NCBI RefSeq assembly: GCF_000721105.1
Contig: NZ_JOEV01000034.1
Coordinates: 20,493 to 84,492, forward strand
Source: Streptomyces cellulosae
GTDB taxonomy: Bacteria > Actinomycetota > Actinomycetes > Streptomycetales > Streptomycetaceae
Direction: 5' to 3'
Length of the DNA: 64,000 nt
This document shows positions 37,883 through 45,747 of this stretch, one piece after another; the first letter of the stretch is position 1; the number at the start of each line of letters is the position of its first letter. Under the pieces are notes generated by a model. The model searched no databases and was not told the DNA's origin. It was given only the letters and a program-made list of their open reading frames with translations. Both the position numbers and the translations under genes were made by a program.

Positions 37883-39073
37883 TCACGGAACAAGCCGCGG
37901 TTCCTTCTTCCCGGCCACGTCCTCCACCCATCCGCACAGCAGGACGAACACCGCGATGAGCACCCAGCCGATGCCGAACAGGAACCACTGGCTCTCCAGC
38001 GGCAGGTATCTCTCGAACGCCGACACCTTCCAGAACTGGTCGATCAGCGGCACGGCGAGGATCAGCGCGATCTCGTGCCAGAGGTAGATCGTCACGGCCC
38101 GCGCGTTGAAGACCGTGACGGTCCGGTCGAGCCGCCGGAAGGTGGTCAGTCCCGCGAAGTCGATCCGGAACCGGGCCTTGGCCCACATCAGGAGCATCAC
38201 GAAGCCGGCCGACCAGAACGCCTGCGCGAGCGGGATCTCGTCCAGGTCGTAGGTGCCGAACTCGGCCTGGTGGGAGAAGGCGTACCAGCCGCCGTAGCCG
38301 ATCGCGGCGAGGGAGAGCACGACGACCGCGGCCGGTCTCATCCGCTGGAGCACGCCGTCGCGGTGGGCGAAGCCGAGGATCCAGCAGAAGAGGTACGTCG
38401 ACAGGTCCCACAGCGCGCTGCCGAGCCGGTTGTCCGGGCCCGACCGGACGAAGGTCAGGACCAGGATCGGGGAGAGGGACAGCAGCAGCACCGGGAGGGG
38501 CGCGAGCCGGAAGACCTTCAGCAGGAGCGGGGAGAGGAGGACGAACCACAGGTACGTCCGCAGATACCAGAGGATCTCCCACGCCTGGGCGCCCCACTGG
38601 TTGCCCGGCGGATCGCCCAGCGGCACGATCCAGTAGACGATCTGCCAGCCCGGCATCCAGCCGTGGACCAGCATCGCGGTCACCACGAAGAGGCCCCAGA
38701 ACCAGAACGGGGGCAGGAGCCGGCGCAGGCGGCTCCTCACCACCTGGAGCGCGGGACGTTCCAGGGACTTCGCCATCAGGGTGCCGGCCAGACCGAACAT
38801 GATCCCCATGGAGGGGAAGACCATGCCGGCCCAGGCCCAGCCGAAGGCGTGATAGGCCACGACGCGGGTCAGGGCCAGGGCCCTGAGGGTGTCGAAGTAC
38901 CGGTCGCGACCCGCGGCCTCGGGCCGAGGCGGAGCACCGGCCTGCGGCGCCTCGGGCCGCGGCGGAGCACCGGCCTGCGGCGCCTCGGGCCGCGGCGGAG
39001 CACCGGCCTGCGGCAGCGGGGCCGTGTCAGCGAGCGGAACCGCTCGCACCGTGTTCTTGCTGTGCGCCCCCAT
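37883..39073 (-). CDS. membrane acyltransferase family 3 protein
   Basis: A 396-residue integral membrane protein with about ten hydrophobic helices. It begins the acyltransferase-3 pattern with [20 protein letters not shown], where RxxxxxxD/H-type residues start helix 1. The first 55 residues contain three copies of an 11-residue Pro/Ala/Gly unit ([11 protein letters not shown]). The ATG shares one base with the stop of the upstream deacetylase/glycosyltransferase gene (TGATG), so the two are translationally coupled. It probably acylates (for example acetylates or succinylates) the polysaccharide made by its neighbour. Confidence 0.85.
   Translation of the reverse strand: MGAHSKNTVRAVPLADTAPLPQAGAPPRPEAPQAGAPPRPEAPQAGAPPRPEAAGRDRYFDTLRALALTRVVAYHAFGWAWAGMVFPSMGIMFGLAGTLMAKSLERPALQVVRSRLRRLLPPFWFWGLFVVTAMLVHGWMPGWQIVYWIVPLGDPPGNQWGAQAWEILWYLRTYLWFVLLSPLLLKVFRLAPLPVLLLSLSPILVLTFVRSGPDNRLGSALWDLSTYLFCWILGFAHRDGVLQRMRPAAVVVLSLAAIGYGGWYAFSHQAEFGTYDLDEIPLAQAFWSAGFVMLLMWAKARFRIDFAGLTTFRRLDRTVTVFNARAVTIYLWHEIALILAVPLIDQFWKVSAFERYLPLESQWFLFGIGWVLIAVFVLLCGWVEDVAGKKEPRLVP
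38917..39015. repeat. 33-bp tandem repeat, three copies, inside acyltransferase gene
   Basis: Units at 38917-38949, 38950-38982 and 38983-39015 are nearly identical. They keep the frame, encoding repeated Ala/Pro/Gly-rich 11-mers in the N-terminal cytoplasmic tail. Confidence 0.9.
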
Positions 39074-41376
39074 CACCCCACCCCCGCCGGGGTCCCGACC
39101 TCGCCGGTCCGCTTGAGTTTCTGCCACCTCAGGCGGCCGCCCGTGAGGGCGGTGATGCAGGAGTGGATGAGGACGAGGTACATCATCTGGCGGTAGGCCA
39201 GTTGTTGCAGCGGCATCATCAGCAGGAAGCGGTACTTCTCGCCGTCCAGACGGAAGGCGTACGCCGCGCAGACCAGTTGGACCCCCAGCACCGCGCACCA
39301 CGCCAGCAGTGCCGCCTTCAGGTCGACGAAGATCATCGAGTAGACGGTGAACACGTCGATGAGCGGGGCGAAGACCGGCGTGACGATCTGGAAGAGGACC
39401 ACCAGCGGCATGCCGACCCGGCCGAAGCGGCCCGAAGGACCCTTGTCGGTGAGCGATTTGCGGTGCTTCCACAGCGCCTGCATGGTGCCGTAGGACCAGC
39501 GGTAGCGCTGGGACCACAGTTGCTTGAGGGAGCCCGGCGCCTCGGTCCAGGCTCGGGCGTGCTCCTGGTAGACGACCCGCCGGCCCGCGCGGTGGATGGC
39601 GATGGTGATGTCGGTGTCCTCGGCGAGGGTGTCCTCGCTCATCCCGCCGACCTCGAGCACCGCCTCCCGGCGGAACGCGCCGATCGCGCCCGGGATCGTC
39701 GGCATGCAACGCAGCAGGTCGTACATCCGGCGGTCGAGGTTGAAGCCCATCACGTACTCGATGTGCTGCCAGGCGCCGATGACGGTGTCGCGGTTGCCCA
39801 CTTTGGCGTTGCCGGCGACCGCGCCGACCTCCGGGTCGGCGAAGGGCTGCACGAGCTGCCGTACGGTGTCGGCCTCGAAGACCGTGTCGCCGTCCATCAT
39901 CACGACGATGTCGTGACTCGCGCCGCGCACCCCGTTGTTGAGGGCGGCCGGCTTGCCCGCGTTCTCCTGGCGGATGACCCGGACGTTCGCCATGCCGAGT
40001 GAGTCGGCCGCGCCGCGGGCGATCTCGGAGGTGCCGTCGGTCGAGCCGTCGTCCACGACGATGATCTCGATCGGATGGGTGCTCCGCGCCAGCGACTTCA
40101 GGGTGTTGGCGATGCACTCCTTCTCGTTGTACGCCGGGACGATCACGCTCACCGGCCGGGTGACCGGCGGCCCCCAGCTGAACCGGCGCTTGTTGCGCTG
40201 TCTGTAGTGGCGGCGGGCGAGGATCAGCATCATCCCGAAGCGGCCCATGACCGCCACGCCCACCACGGCCAGTCCGACCGACAGCGTGGGCACGGTCCAC
40301 TCGGCGACGGCGACGGCGCCGACGAGCGCCTTGCCCTCGTAGAGGGTGGCGCCGGTGGCCTCGCGGTGCGCGGCCTGGAGCCGGGACGTGGCCGGACCCT
40401 GCGCCCCCCGTTGTCCGTTCGGCACGCCCGGGAGCTGTTCACCGGTCGCGCCCTGCTCGGGGCCGGCCGTCCCCGACGCCTGCCGCCGGCTCACGTTCTG
40501 CGCCTCGATGACCCCGCTGACGGTGGTGAAGGTGTAGCCCTTCGCCTTCATCTTCTTGATGTACACCGGCAGCGCCTCGACCGTCTGCTCGCGGTCGCCG
40601 CCCGCGTCGTGCATGAGCACCGAGGCGCCCGAAGTCCCCGACGGGGTGGCCCACTCGACGATCTTGGAGACGCCCGGCTTCTTCCAGTCGTCACTGTCGG
40701 TGTCGACGAAGACGCTGGTGTAGCCGTCCTCGCCGAGCTCCTCGTAGACGGGCCAGCTGTAGTTGTCGACGGCGTCCGTCTTCGAGGAGTACGGCGCCCG
40801 GAACAGCGTGGTCGTGATGCCGGCCGCGCCCGCCAGTGCGAGCTGCGTCTGTGTCATCTCGCGCCGGATGCGGGCCTCGCTCTGGTAGGAGAGGTCGACA
40901 TGGGTGAACGTGTGGACGCCCACCTCGTTGCCCTGCTCGACCATGTCCTCCACGATGTCCGGGTAGCGCGAGACCATCGATCCGACCAGGAAGAACGTGG
41001 CCGGGACGTCGTACTGGTCGAGGATCTTCAGGACGTCGGGGGTGTACGTCGGGTTCGGGCCGTCGTCGAAGGTGAGCGCGATCGTCTTCGCCGGGACGGA
41101 GACCGTGGTGGCCTGGCCGCCCCGGAAGGTGATGATCGGCCCGCCGTCGAGGATCGTGTCGGGGACCTCGCTGGCGCTCGCTCCGTCGCGCACGCGCTGG
41201 TCGCCGCCGACCTCGGCGCGCAGATAGCCGTCCAGCAGCATCACGCTGGTCAGTGCGAGCAGGAGCAGTCCGGCGAGGATGACCCGGGGTTTCTGCAGTG
41301 CCGCGGCCTTGCCCGCCGCCCGTTCGATCCGGGTGGGGGCGCGTCGGCGGCGGCGTGGGGGTGTCGTCGTGGTCAT
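39073..41376 (-). CDS. bifunctional polysaccharide deacetylase / family 2 glycosyltransferase
   Basis: A 767-residue membrane protein. After an N-terminal membrane anchor (about 30-50), residues 90-290 are a NodB-type deacetylase with LTFDDGPN, HTFTH, RAPYS and LMHDAGG. A hydrophobic segment (about 355-385) leads to a GT2 synthase with VIVPAYNE, DDGSTDGT, MDGDTVF, EDTDITIA and QRYRW. C-terminal membrane helices follow. The fusion matches MatB-like proteins of Streptomyces, which help make a poly-N-acetylglucosamine-type glue that clumps mycelium. The neighbouring acyltransferase and anchor protein support an exopolysaccharide role; the sugar is not proven by sequence. Confidence 0.88.
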   Translation of the reverse strand: MTTTTPPRRRRRAPTRIERAAGKAAALQKPRVILAGLLLLALTSVMLLDGYLRAEVGGDQRVRDGASASEVPDTILDGGPIITFRGGQATTVSVPAKTIALTFDDGPNPTYTPDVLKILDQYDVPATFFLVGSMVSRYPDIVEDMVEQGNEVGVHTFTHVDLSYQSEARIRREMTQTQLALAGAAGITTTLFRAPYSSKTDAVDNYSWPVYEELGEDGYTSVFVDTDSDDWKKPGVSKIVEWATPSGTSGASVLMHDAGGDREQTVEALPVYIKKMKAKGYTFTTVSGVIEAQNVSRRQASGTAGPEQGATGEQLPGVPNGQRGAQGPATSRLQAAHREATGATLYEGKALVGAVAVAEWTVPTLSVGLAVVGVAVMGRFGMMLILARRHYRQRNKRRFSWGPPVTRPVSVIVPAYNEKECIANTLKSLARSTHPIEIIVVDDGSTDGTSEIARGAADSLGMANVRVIRQENAGKPAALNNGVRGASHDIVVMMDGDTVFEADTVRQLVQPFADPEVGAVAGNAKVGNRDTVIGAWQHIEYVMGFNLDRRMYDLLRCMPTIPGAIGAFRREAVLEVGGMSEDTLAEDTDITIAIHRAGRRVVYQEHARAWTEAPGSLKQLWSQRYRWSYGTMQALWKHRKSLTDKGPSGRFGRVGMPLVVLFQIVTPVFAPLIDVFTVYSMIFVDLKAALLAWCAVLGVQLVCAAYAFRLDGEKYRFLLMMPLQQLAYRQMMYLVLIHSCITALTGGRLRWQKLKRTGEVGTPAGVG

Positions 41377-41393
41377 GGGTGGCTGCGTTCCGG

Positions 41394-41804
41394 TCAGTCG
41401 GCGACCGTGGTGGCGGACGCGGTCGGTGCGGAGCTGGGCCGGGCGCCGGTCGCGGTGCCCGTGGGCGCAGGGCCGACGGGCCTCGCCGGTGGGGTTCCCG
41501 TACGGCCCTGGGGCTGGGCTTCGCCCGAACCAGAGCGCTGGGGACCGCCCTGTCCGCCGGCGAACGGCACCAGCGAGGACGGGTTGACCGAGGTGCCGAT
41601 GCCCATGAAGGCCATGCCGAGCACGACCGCGTACCCGAGGCAGGCGACACCGACCAGGGTGCCGATCCGGCGCAGCAGCTTCGACCTGCGGCCGGAGTTG
41701 TCCACGAACACGGGCCCTTCGGCGGACCCGTTGCCGCGTTTGCGGCGGCGACCGCGCACAGGTGCGGCAGCGGCGCGGTTTTCGATGGCGGGCTCAGAAT
41801 GCAT
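41394..41804 (-). CDS. small single-pass membrane protein of the exopolysaccharide operon
   Basis: A 136-residue protein with a basic N-terminus (PVRGRRRKRGN), one membrane helix (IGTLVGVACLGYAVVLGMAF) and a Pro/Gly/Thr-rich outer tail. No enzyme motif is present. It lies 17 bases before the deacetylase/glycosyltransferase gene on the same strand and so is likely an accessory or scaffold for that synthase. I do not recognise a named family. Confidence 0.65.
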   Translation of the reverse strand: MHSEPAIENRAAAAPVRGRRRKRGNGSAEGPVFVDNSGRRSKLLRRIGTLVGVACLGYAVVLGMAFMGIGTSVNPSSLVPFAGGQGGPQRSGSGEAQPQGRTGTPPARPVGPAPTGTATGARPSSAPTASATTVAD

Positions 41805-42049
41805 TCCCCGGATATTAGGGATTCTTCATGTGGCCTAAACTCAGGTTTCCCTGTGAACGCCCCATGAGAAACTCCTCAACCTGTTCCTTTCCTGAGAGAT
41901 TCCAAGAAACCCTGCGCAAATGGCATGGGAAGGAAAGGAGTTGGATGTCCGGATTGCGTACGTCAAAAGCCCTATTTACCCCTTCTGTCCATGTGGTGTC
42001 CGCGTGGTCGCTGTCCGCGCGACGGCCGACCGGACGTGAGACATTTCCG

Positions 42050-42080
42050 CTCCGGACACGTTGTTCATTCATGTCCGGAG
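42050..42080 (+). promoter_or_regulatory. inverted repeat covering the ribosome-binding site of the GH18-like gene
   Basis: CTCCGGACA (42050-42058) and TGTCCGGAG (42072-42080) are perfect 9-bp arms around a 13-base loop. The right arm contains the GGAG that would serve the ATG at 42090. It could be a dimeric operator, or an mRNA hairpin that blocks translation. Confidence 0.5.
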
Positions 42081-42089
42081 ACAGAACTC

Positions 42090-43172
42090 ATGAGAGCGGG
42101 TGGATACGCGATGCGGACTCTCCTGAAGCCGGCGGCCGGGCTCACCTGCCTGTTCGCGCTGGCCACCGCGGGGTGCTCCGCGGGATCCGACGGCACGTCG
42201 GACACGGCACCCGAGGTGTCCGAAAACGCCGGCTCCTCCCCCAGCGACCCCTCGGATCCCTCGGACGCCTCGGACCCCTCCGGCCGGGAGACGGCCACCG
42301 CCTACGCCCCCTACGTCAGTGCCACGGAGGCGTCCGACCTCGACTCCAACGGCTCCCCCACGACGTACCAACTCGCCTTCGTGATCTCCGACGGCGGCGG
42401 TTGCACACCGAAGTGGAACGGCACCCACGCGATCGGCGACTCCAAGGTGAAGTCCCGGACATCGCGGCTCACTCAGAGCGGCGCCACGGTCCGTGTCTCC
42501 TTCGGCGGGGCGTCCGGCGAGGAGCTGGCGGCGACCTGTGACAGCGCGTCCGAGCTGGCGGCGGCGTACGGCGAGGCACTGGACGCGGCCGGCTCCACCC
42601 AGGCCGACTTCGACATCGAGGGCGACGAACTGACCGACGACGACTCGGTCGGCCTGCGCTCCGAGGCGATCGCGCTGCTGCAGAAGGAACGCAGCGACCT
42701 CGGCGTCTCCTTCACCCTCCCGGTGATGCCGTCCGGCCTCGACGCCGACAGCCTCGCCCTCCTGGCGTCCGCCAACGAGCACGACGTCCAGGTCTCCACC
42801 GTCAACCTCATGACGATGAACTACGGGGAGTCGTACGACGGCGACATGGGCGACTACGCCCTCACCTCGGCGAAGGCCGCGCACACCCAGCTGAAGAAGG
42901 TCTTCGGCCTGTCCGACGCGGCCGCCTGGCGGGGCATGGCCCTCACCTCGATGATCGGCGTCAACGACGTCGCGGGGGAGACGTTCACCCTCTCGGACGC
43001 TGCCCAGGTCCGCACCTTCGCCGAGGAGAAGAAGCTCGCCTGGGTGTCGATGTGGTCGGCCCTCCGCGACCAGCAGTGCGAGGGCGACGACGCCGTGTCC
43101 GACGACGCGGCCACCGACTGCAGCGGGGTGACGCAGAGTCCGGGGGCGTTCGCGCAGGCCTTCGCCGGCTGA
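42090..43172 (+). CDS. GH18-like (chitinase-related) lipoprotein
   Basis: A 360-residue secreted protein. The signal peptide ends ALATAGCSAG, a lipobox, followed by a Ser/Pro/Asp linker. The remainder is a TIM-barrel-like GH18 domain. VRVSFGGASG is the SxGG motif and ADFDIEGDEL the active-site strand, with the catalytic acid Glu in place of the full DxxDxDxE. MTMNYG supplies the conserved Met/Tyr loop. It may trim beta-1,4 or similar GlcNAc polymers, and it faces a GlcNAc-type exopolysaccharide operon. ATG 42090 is behind GGAG; ATG 42111 is an alternative start. Confidence 0.83.
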   Translation: MRAGGYAMRTLLKPAAGLTCLFALATAGCSAGSDGTSDTAPEVSENAGSSPSDPSDPSDASDPSGRETATAYAPYVSATEASDLDSNGSPTTYQLAFVISDGGGCTPKWNGTHAIGDSKVKSRTSRLTQSGATVRVSFGGASGEELAATCDSASELAAAYGEALDAAGSTQADFDIEGDELTDDDSVGLRSEAIALLQKERSDLGVSFTLPVMPSGLDADSLALLASANEHDVQVSTVNLMTMNYGESYDGDMGDYALTSAKAAHTQLKKVFGLSDAAAWRGMALTSMIGVNDVAGETFTLSDAAQVRTFAEEKKLAWVSMWSALRDQQCEGDDAVSDDAATDCSGVTQSPGAFAQAFAG

Positions 43173-43175
43173 GCG

Positions 43176-43628
43176 TCAGCGGCGGCGGTGCACGAGCCGC
43201 CCCGCGCACACCGTGGCGACGCACACGCCGGTCTCGTCGAAGACGGCGAGGTCGGCGCGGCCCGTCGAGCCGATCGAGACCGGGCGCGGGCCGGAGAGGA
43301 CCAGGACATCGTTGCGTCCGGCGGCGGCCCGGAGTTCCGGCGTTCCGGCGTACTCCTCGAGGACGGCCACCGCACCGAGCTTGAGCACCGCGTGAACGCG
43401 TTCACGCGGTGAGGGCGCGTCCGGGAGCGGCCCCTCGTGGACGCGGGCGGGCCCCAGTACGCCGGGCCAGCGCCGTACGCGGGCATCCGGGAACCGTGCC
43501 CGGACCTCGGCCAGCGGACCCACCTCGGCGACCCTGACGCCTTCGACGGCCACGGCGCCGTCCTGGATGGGCTCCTGCGTGCCGTCCCAGACGTACCGGA
43601 CCTCGTCCGCGGCGTGAATCGTCAGCAC
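43176..43628 (-). CDS. imidazolonepropionase-like domain protein, function unknown
   Basis: A 150-residue protein resembling only the small composite beta-domain of amidohydrolases (VWDGTQEPIQDGAVAVEGVRVA and, near the end, GRADLAVFDETGVCVATVCA). The metal-binding barrel with its HxH motif is missing. Its GTG start is 7 bases before the mqnC stop, downstream of mqnC on the same strand, so it is probably co-transcribed with it. Whether it helps menaquinone synthesis is unknown. Confidence 0.7.
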   Translation of the reverse strand: MLTIHAADEVRYVWDGTQEPIQDGAVAVEGVRVAEVGPLAEVRARFPDARVRRWPGVLGPARVHEGPLPDAPSPRERVHAVLKLGAVAVLEEYAGTPELRAAAGRNDVLVLSGPRPVSIGSTGRADLAVFDETGVCVATVCAGRLVHRRR

Positions 43629-43635
43629 GCGCGCA

Positions 43636-44835
43636 CTAGTTGGAGGCCAGCAGCTTCAGCTCCGGGTGAGCCGTGCCGCCGTCGATCGCCGTGGACGAGA
43701 TGTGGGACATCACGCGCTCGTCGACGGGGTCGTTCGCCGGGTCGTCGTGGACGACGATGTGCTCGTACGTCGTGGTCCGCTGGGCCGGGACCCGGCCCGC
43801 CTTGCGGATGAGGTCGATGATCTCCATCCGGTTGGAGCGGTGCTTGGCGCCGGCGGAGGAGACCACGTTCTCCTCCAGCATGATCGAGCCGAGGTCGTCC
43901 GCGCCGTAGTGCAGGGAGAGCTGACCGACCTCCTTGCCGGTGGTCAGCCACGAGCCCTGGATGTGGGCGATGTTGTCCATGAACAGCCGCGCGATGGCGA
44001 TCATCCGCAGGTACTCGAAGAGCGTCGCCTGGGTGCGGCCCTTCAGGTGGTTGTTCTCGGGCTGGTAGGTGTACGGGATGAAGGCGCGGAAGCCACCCGT
44101 GCGGTCCTGTACGTCCCGGATCATCCGCAGGTGCTCGATGCGCTCGGCGTTGGTCTCGCCGGTCCCCATCAGCATGGTGGACGTCGACTCCACACCCAGC
44201 CCGTGTGCGGTCTCCATGATCTCCAGCCAGCGCTCGCCGGACTCCTTCAGCGGGGCGATGGCCTTGCGGGGCCGCTCGGGCAGCAGCTCGGCGCCGGCGC
44301 CGGCGAAGGAGTCGAGGCCCGCGGTGTGGATGCGCGAGATGGCCTCTTCCACCGAGACGCCGGAGATCCGGGCCATGTGCTCGACCTCGCTCGCCCCCAG
44401 GCTGTGGATGACCAGCTGCGGGAAGGCCTTCTTGATGGCGGAGAAGTGCTCCTCGTAGTACTCGACGCCGTAGTCCGGGTGGTGGCCGCCCTGGAACATG
44501 ATCTGCGTCCCGCCGAGCTCGACGGTCTCGGCGCACCGCCGCAGGATGTCGTCGAGATCCCGCGTCCAGCCCTTGGCGGTGTCCTTGGGGGCCGCGTAGA
44601 AGGCGCAGAACTTGCACGCCGTGACGCACACGTTCGTGTAGTTGATGTTGCGCTCGATGATGTACGTGGCGATGTGCTCGGTGCCCGCGTACCGACGGCG
44701 GCGGACGGCGTCGGCGGCGGCGCCGAGCGCGTGCAGCGGGGCGTCGCGGTAGAGGTCGAGTGCCTCCTCAGGGGTGATGCGTCCGCCTGCCGCGGCGCGG
44801 TCGAGCACAGACTGGAGGTCGGCCTTCTCGGTCAC
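43636..44835 (-). CDS. mqnC: cyclic dehypoxanthinyl futalosine synthase
   Basis: A 399-residue radical SAM enzyme of the futalosine menaquinone pathway, which cyclises dehypoxanthinyl futalosine. The CxxxCxxC cluster motif is CVTACKFCAF; other family stretches are GGTQIMFQGGHHPDYG and DSFAGAGAELLPERPRK, with FIPYTYQPENNHLKG later. GTG 44835 (VTEKADLQ) after GAAAGGGA is preferred over a TTG seven codons upstream. Its partners mqnA and mqnE are in this window; mqnB and mqnD are not. Confidence 0.95.
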   Translation of the reverse strand: MTEKADLQSVLDRAAAGGRITPEEALDLYRDAPLHALGAAADAVRRRRYAGTEHIATYIIERNINYTNVCVTACKFCAFYAAPKDTAKGWTRDLDDILRRCAETVELGGTQIMFQGGHHPDYGVEYYEEHFSAIKKAFPQLVIHSLGASEVEHMARISGVSVEEAISRIHTAGLDSFAGAGAELLPERPRKAIAPLKESGERWLEIMETAHGLGVESTSTMLMGTGETNAERIEHLRMIRDVQDRTGGFRAFIPYTYQPENNHLKGRTQATLFEYLRMIAIARLFMDNIAHIQGSWLTTGKEVGQLSLHYGADDLGSIMLEENVVSSAGAKHRSNRMEIIDLIRKAGRVPAQRTTTYEHIVVHDDPANDPVDERVMSHISSTAIDGGTAHPELKLLASN

Positions 44836-44908
44836 CGGGGGCGTCCCTTTCGTCAAGGGTTGTGGACGGACCGAACCAGCCTACGCCAGCGTCTCGTCCA
44901 CGCCGACG

Positions 44909-45682
44909 TCAGGCCGTGTAGGCCCCGATCAGCAGCCCGAGGTACGCCCCCGCGATCAGGAACGGCCCGAACGGTACGGCCGTCCTGCGTCCCGCGCGGC
45001 CCGCGACGACCAGGGCACCGCCGTACAACGCGCCGAGCAGGAATCCGGCGAAGGTGCCGAGGAGCAGAGTCCCCCAGCCGTACCAGCCCAGGACGGCGCC
45101 CGCCCCGAGCGCCAGCTTCACATCGCCGAAGCCCATCCCGCCGGGGTTGACGAACCACAGCACGTAATAGCCGGCGCCGAGTGCGAGGGCGCCCAGCGCG
45201 GCGGAGGGCCAGTGGCCGCCGTGCTCGGGTACGAGTGTGACCAGCCCGAGCAGGAGCAGCGCGGCGGCGGCGAGCGGCAGGGTCAGCACGTCCGGCAGCC
45301 GCCGCACCCGGAAGTCGACGGCGGCCAGCAGCACCCCGACGGGCGCGAGCAGCAGCCAGACTGCGACCTCGGGCCGGGTACCGGTGGCGGCGGCGAGGCC
45401 GGCACAGAGGAGGGCGGTGACGAAGGAGAGGAGGGGCGTGCCGGGCCCGTACACGCCCTTCGACGTGCCGGGACCGTACGCGCCCTCCGCCCGGCACTGT
45501 CCGCACCGCGCCCGCCCGATCCACCCGCGAACCGGTCCCCGGAGCGGATGTCCGCCCGGGCACCGCTCCCGCCAGTTCTCCTCCTCCTGGACGGAGAAGC
45601 GGTAGGCGGCGCGTGGCACCAGCACGCCCGTGGCCGCACCCCACAGCGCGGCGACGGCGATCAGCAAGCCGGTCGTCATCAT
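44909..45682 (-). CDS. prepilin peptidase (A24 family)
   Basis: A 257-residue membrane aspartic protease with about seven hydrophobic segments. The two catalytic aspartates are in LLAAVDFRVRRLPD and GGMGFGDVKLALGAG, the GxGD motif. N-terminal cysteines (ERCPGGH and RCGQC) recall the zinc motif of full-length TadV/PilD proteins. It would cleave pilin-like leader peptides; no pilin or tad cluster is nearby. The ATG pair at 45682 has GAGGGA upstream. Confidence 0.88.
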   Translation of the reverse strand: MMTTGLLIAVAALWGAATGVLVPRAAYRFSVQEEENWRERCPGGHPLRGPVRGWIGRARCGQCRAEGAYGPGTSKGVYGPGTPLLSFVTALLCAGLAAATGTRPEVAVWLLLAPVGVLLAAVDFRVRRLPDVLTLPLAAAALLLLGLVTLVPEHGGHWPSAALGALALGAGYYVLWFVNPGGMGFGDVKLALGAGAVLGWYGWGTLLLGTFAGFLLGALYGGALVVAGRAGRRTAVPFGPFLIAGAYLGLLIGAYTA

Positions 45683-45688
45683 GAGATC

Positions 45689-45747
45689 CCTCAGCGTCCT
45701 CAGCCGTCCTCAGCCGTCCTCAGCCGTCTTCCGCCGGCCTCAGCCGA
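45689..45747. repeat. 10-bp tandem repeat CCTCAGCCGT
   Basis: About six units lie between the prepilin peptidase start and the kinase stop. The last copies encode the final residues and stop of the kinase, so the repeat may have altered its C-terminus. Confidence 0.75.

Noticed and set aside
41945..42541. ORF starting at ATG 41945 behind AGGAAAGGAG
   Set aside because: The ribosome-binding site is good, but the frame runs out of phase through the GH18-like gene with Arg-rich, unfamiliar sequence. A short upstream reading frame is still possible.
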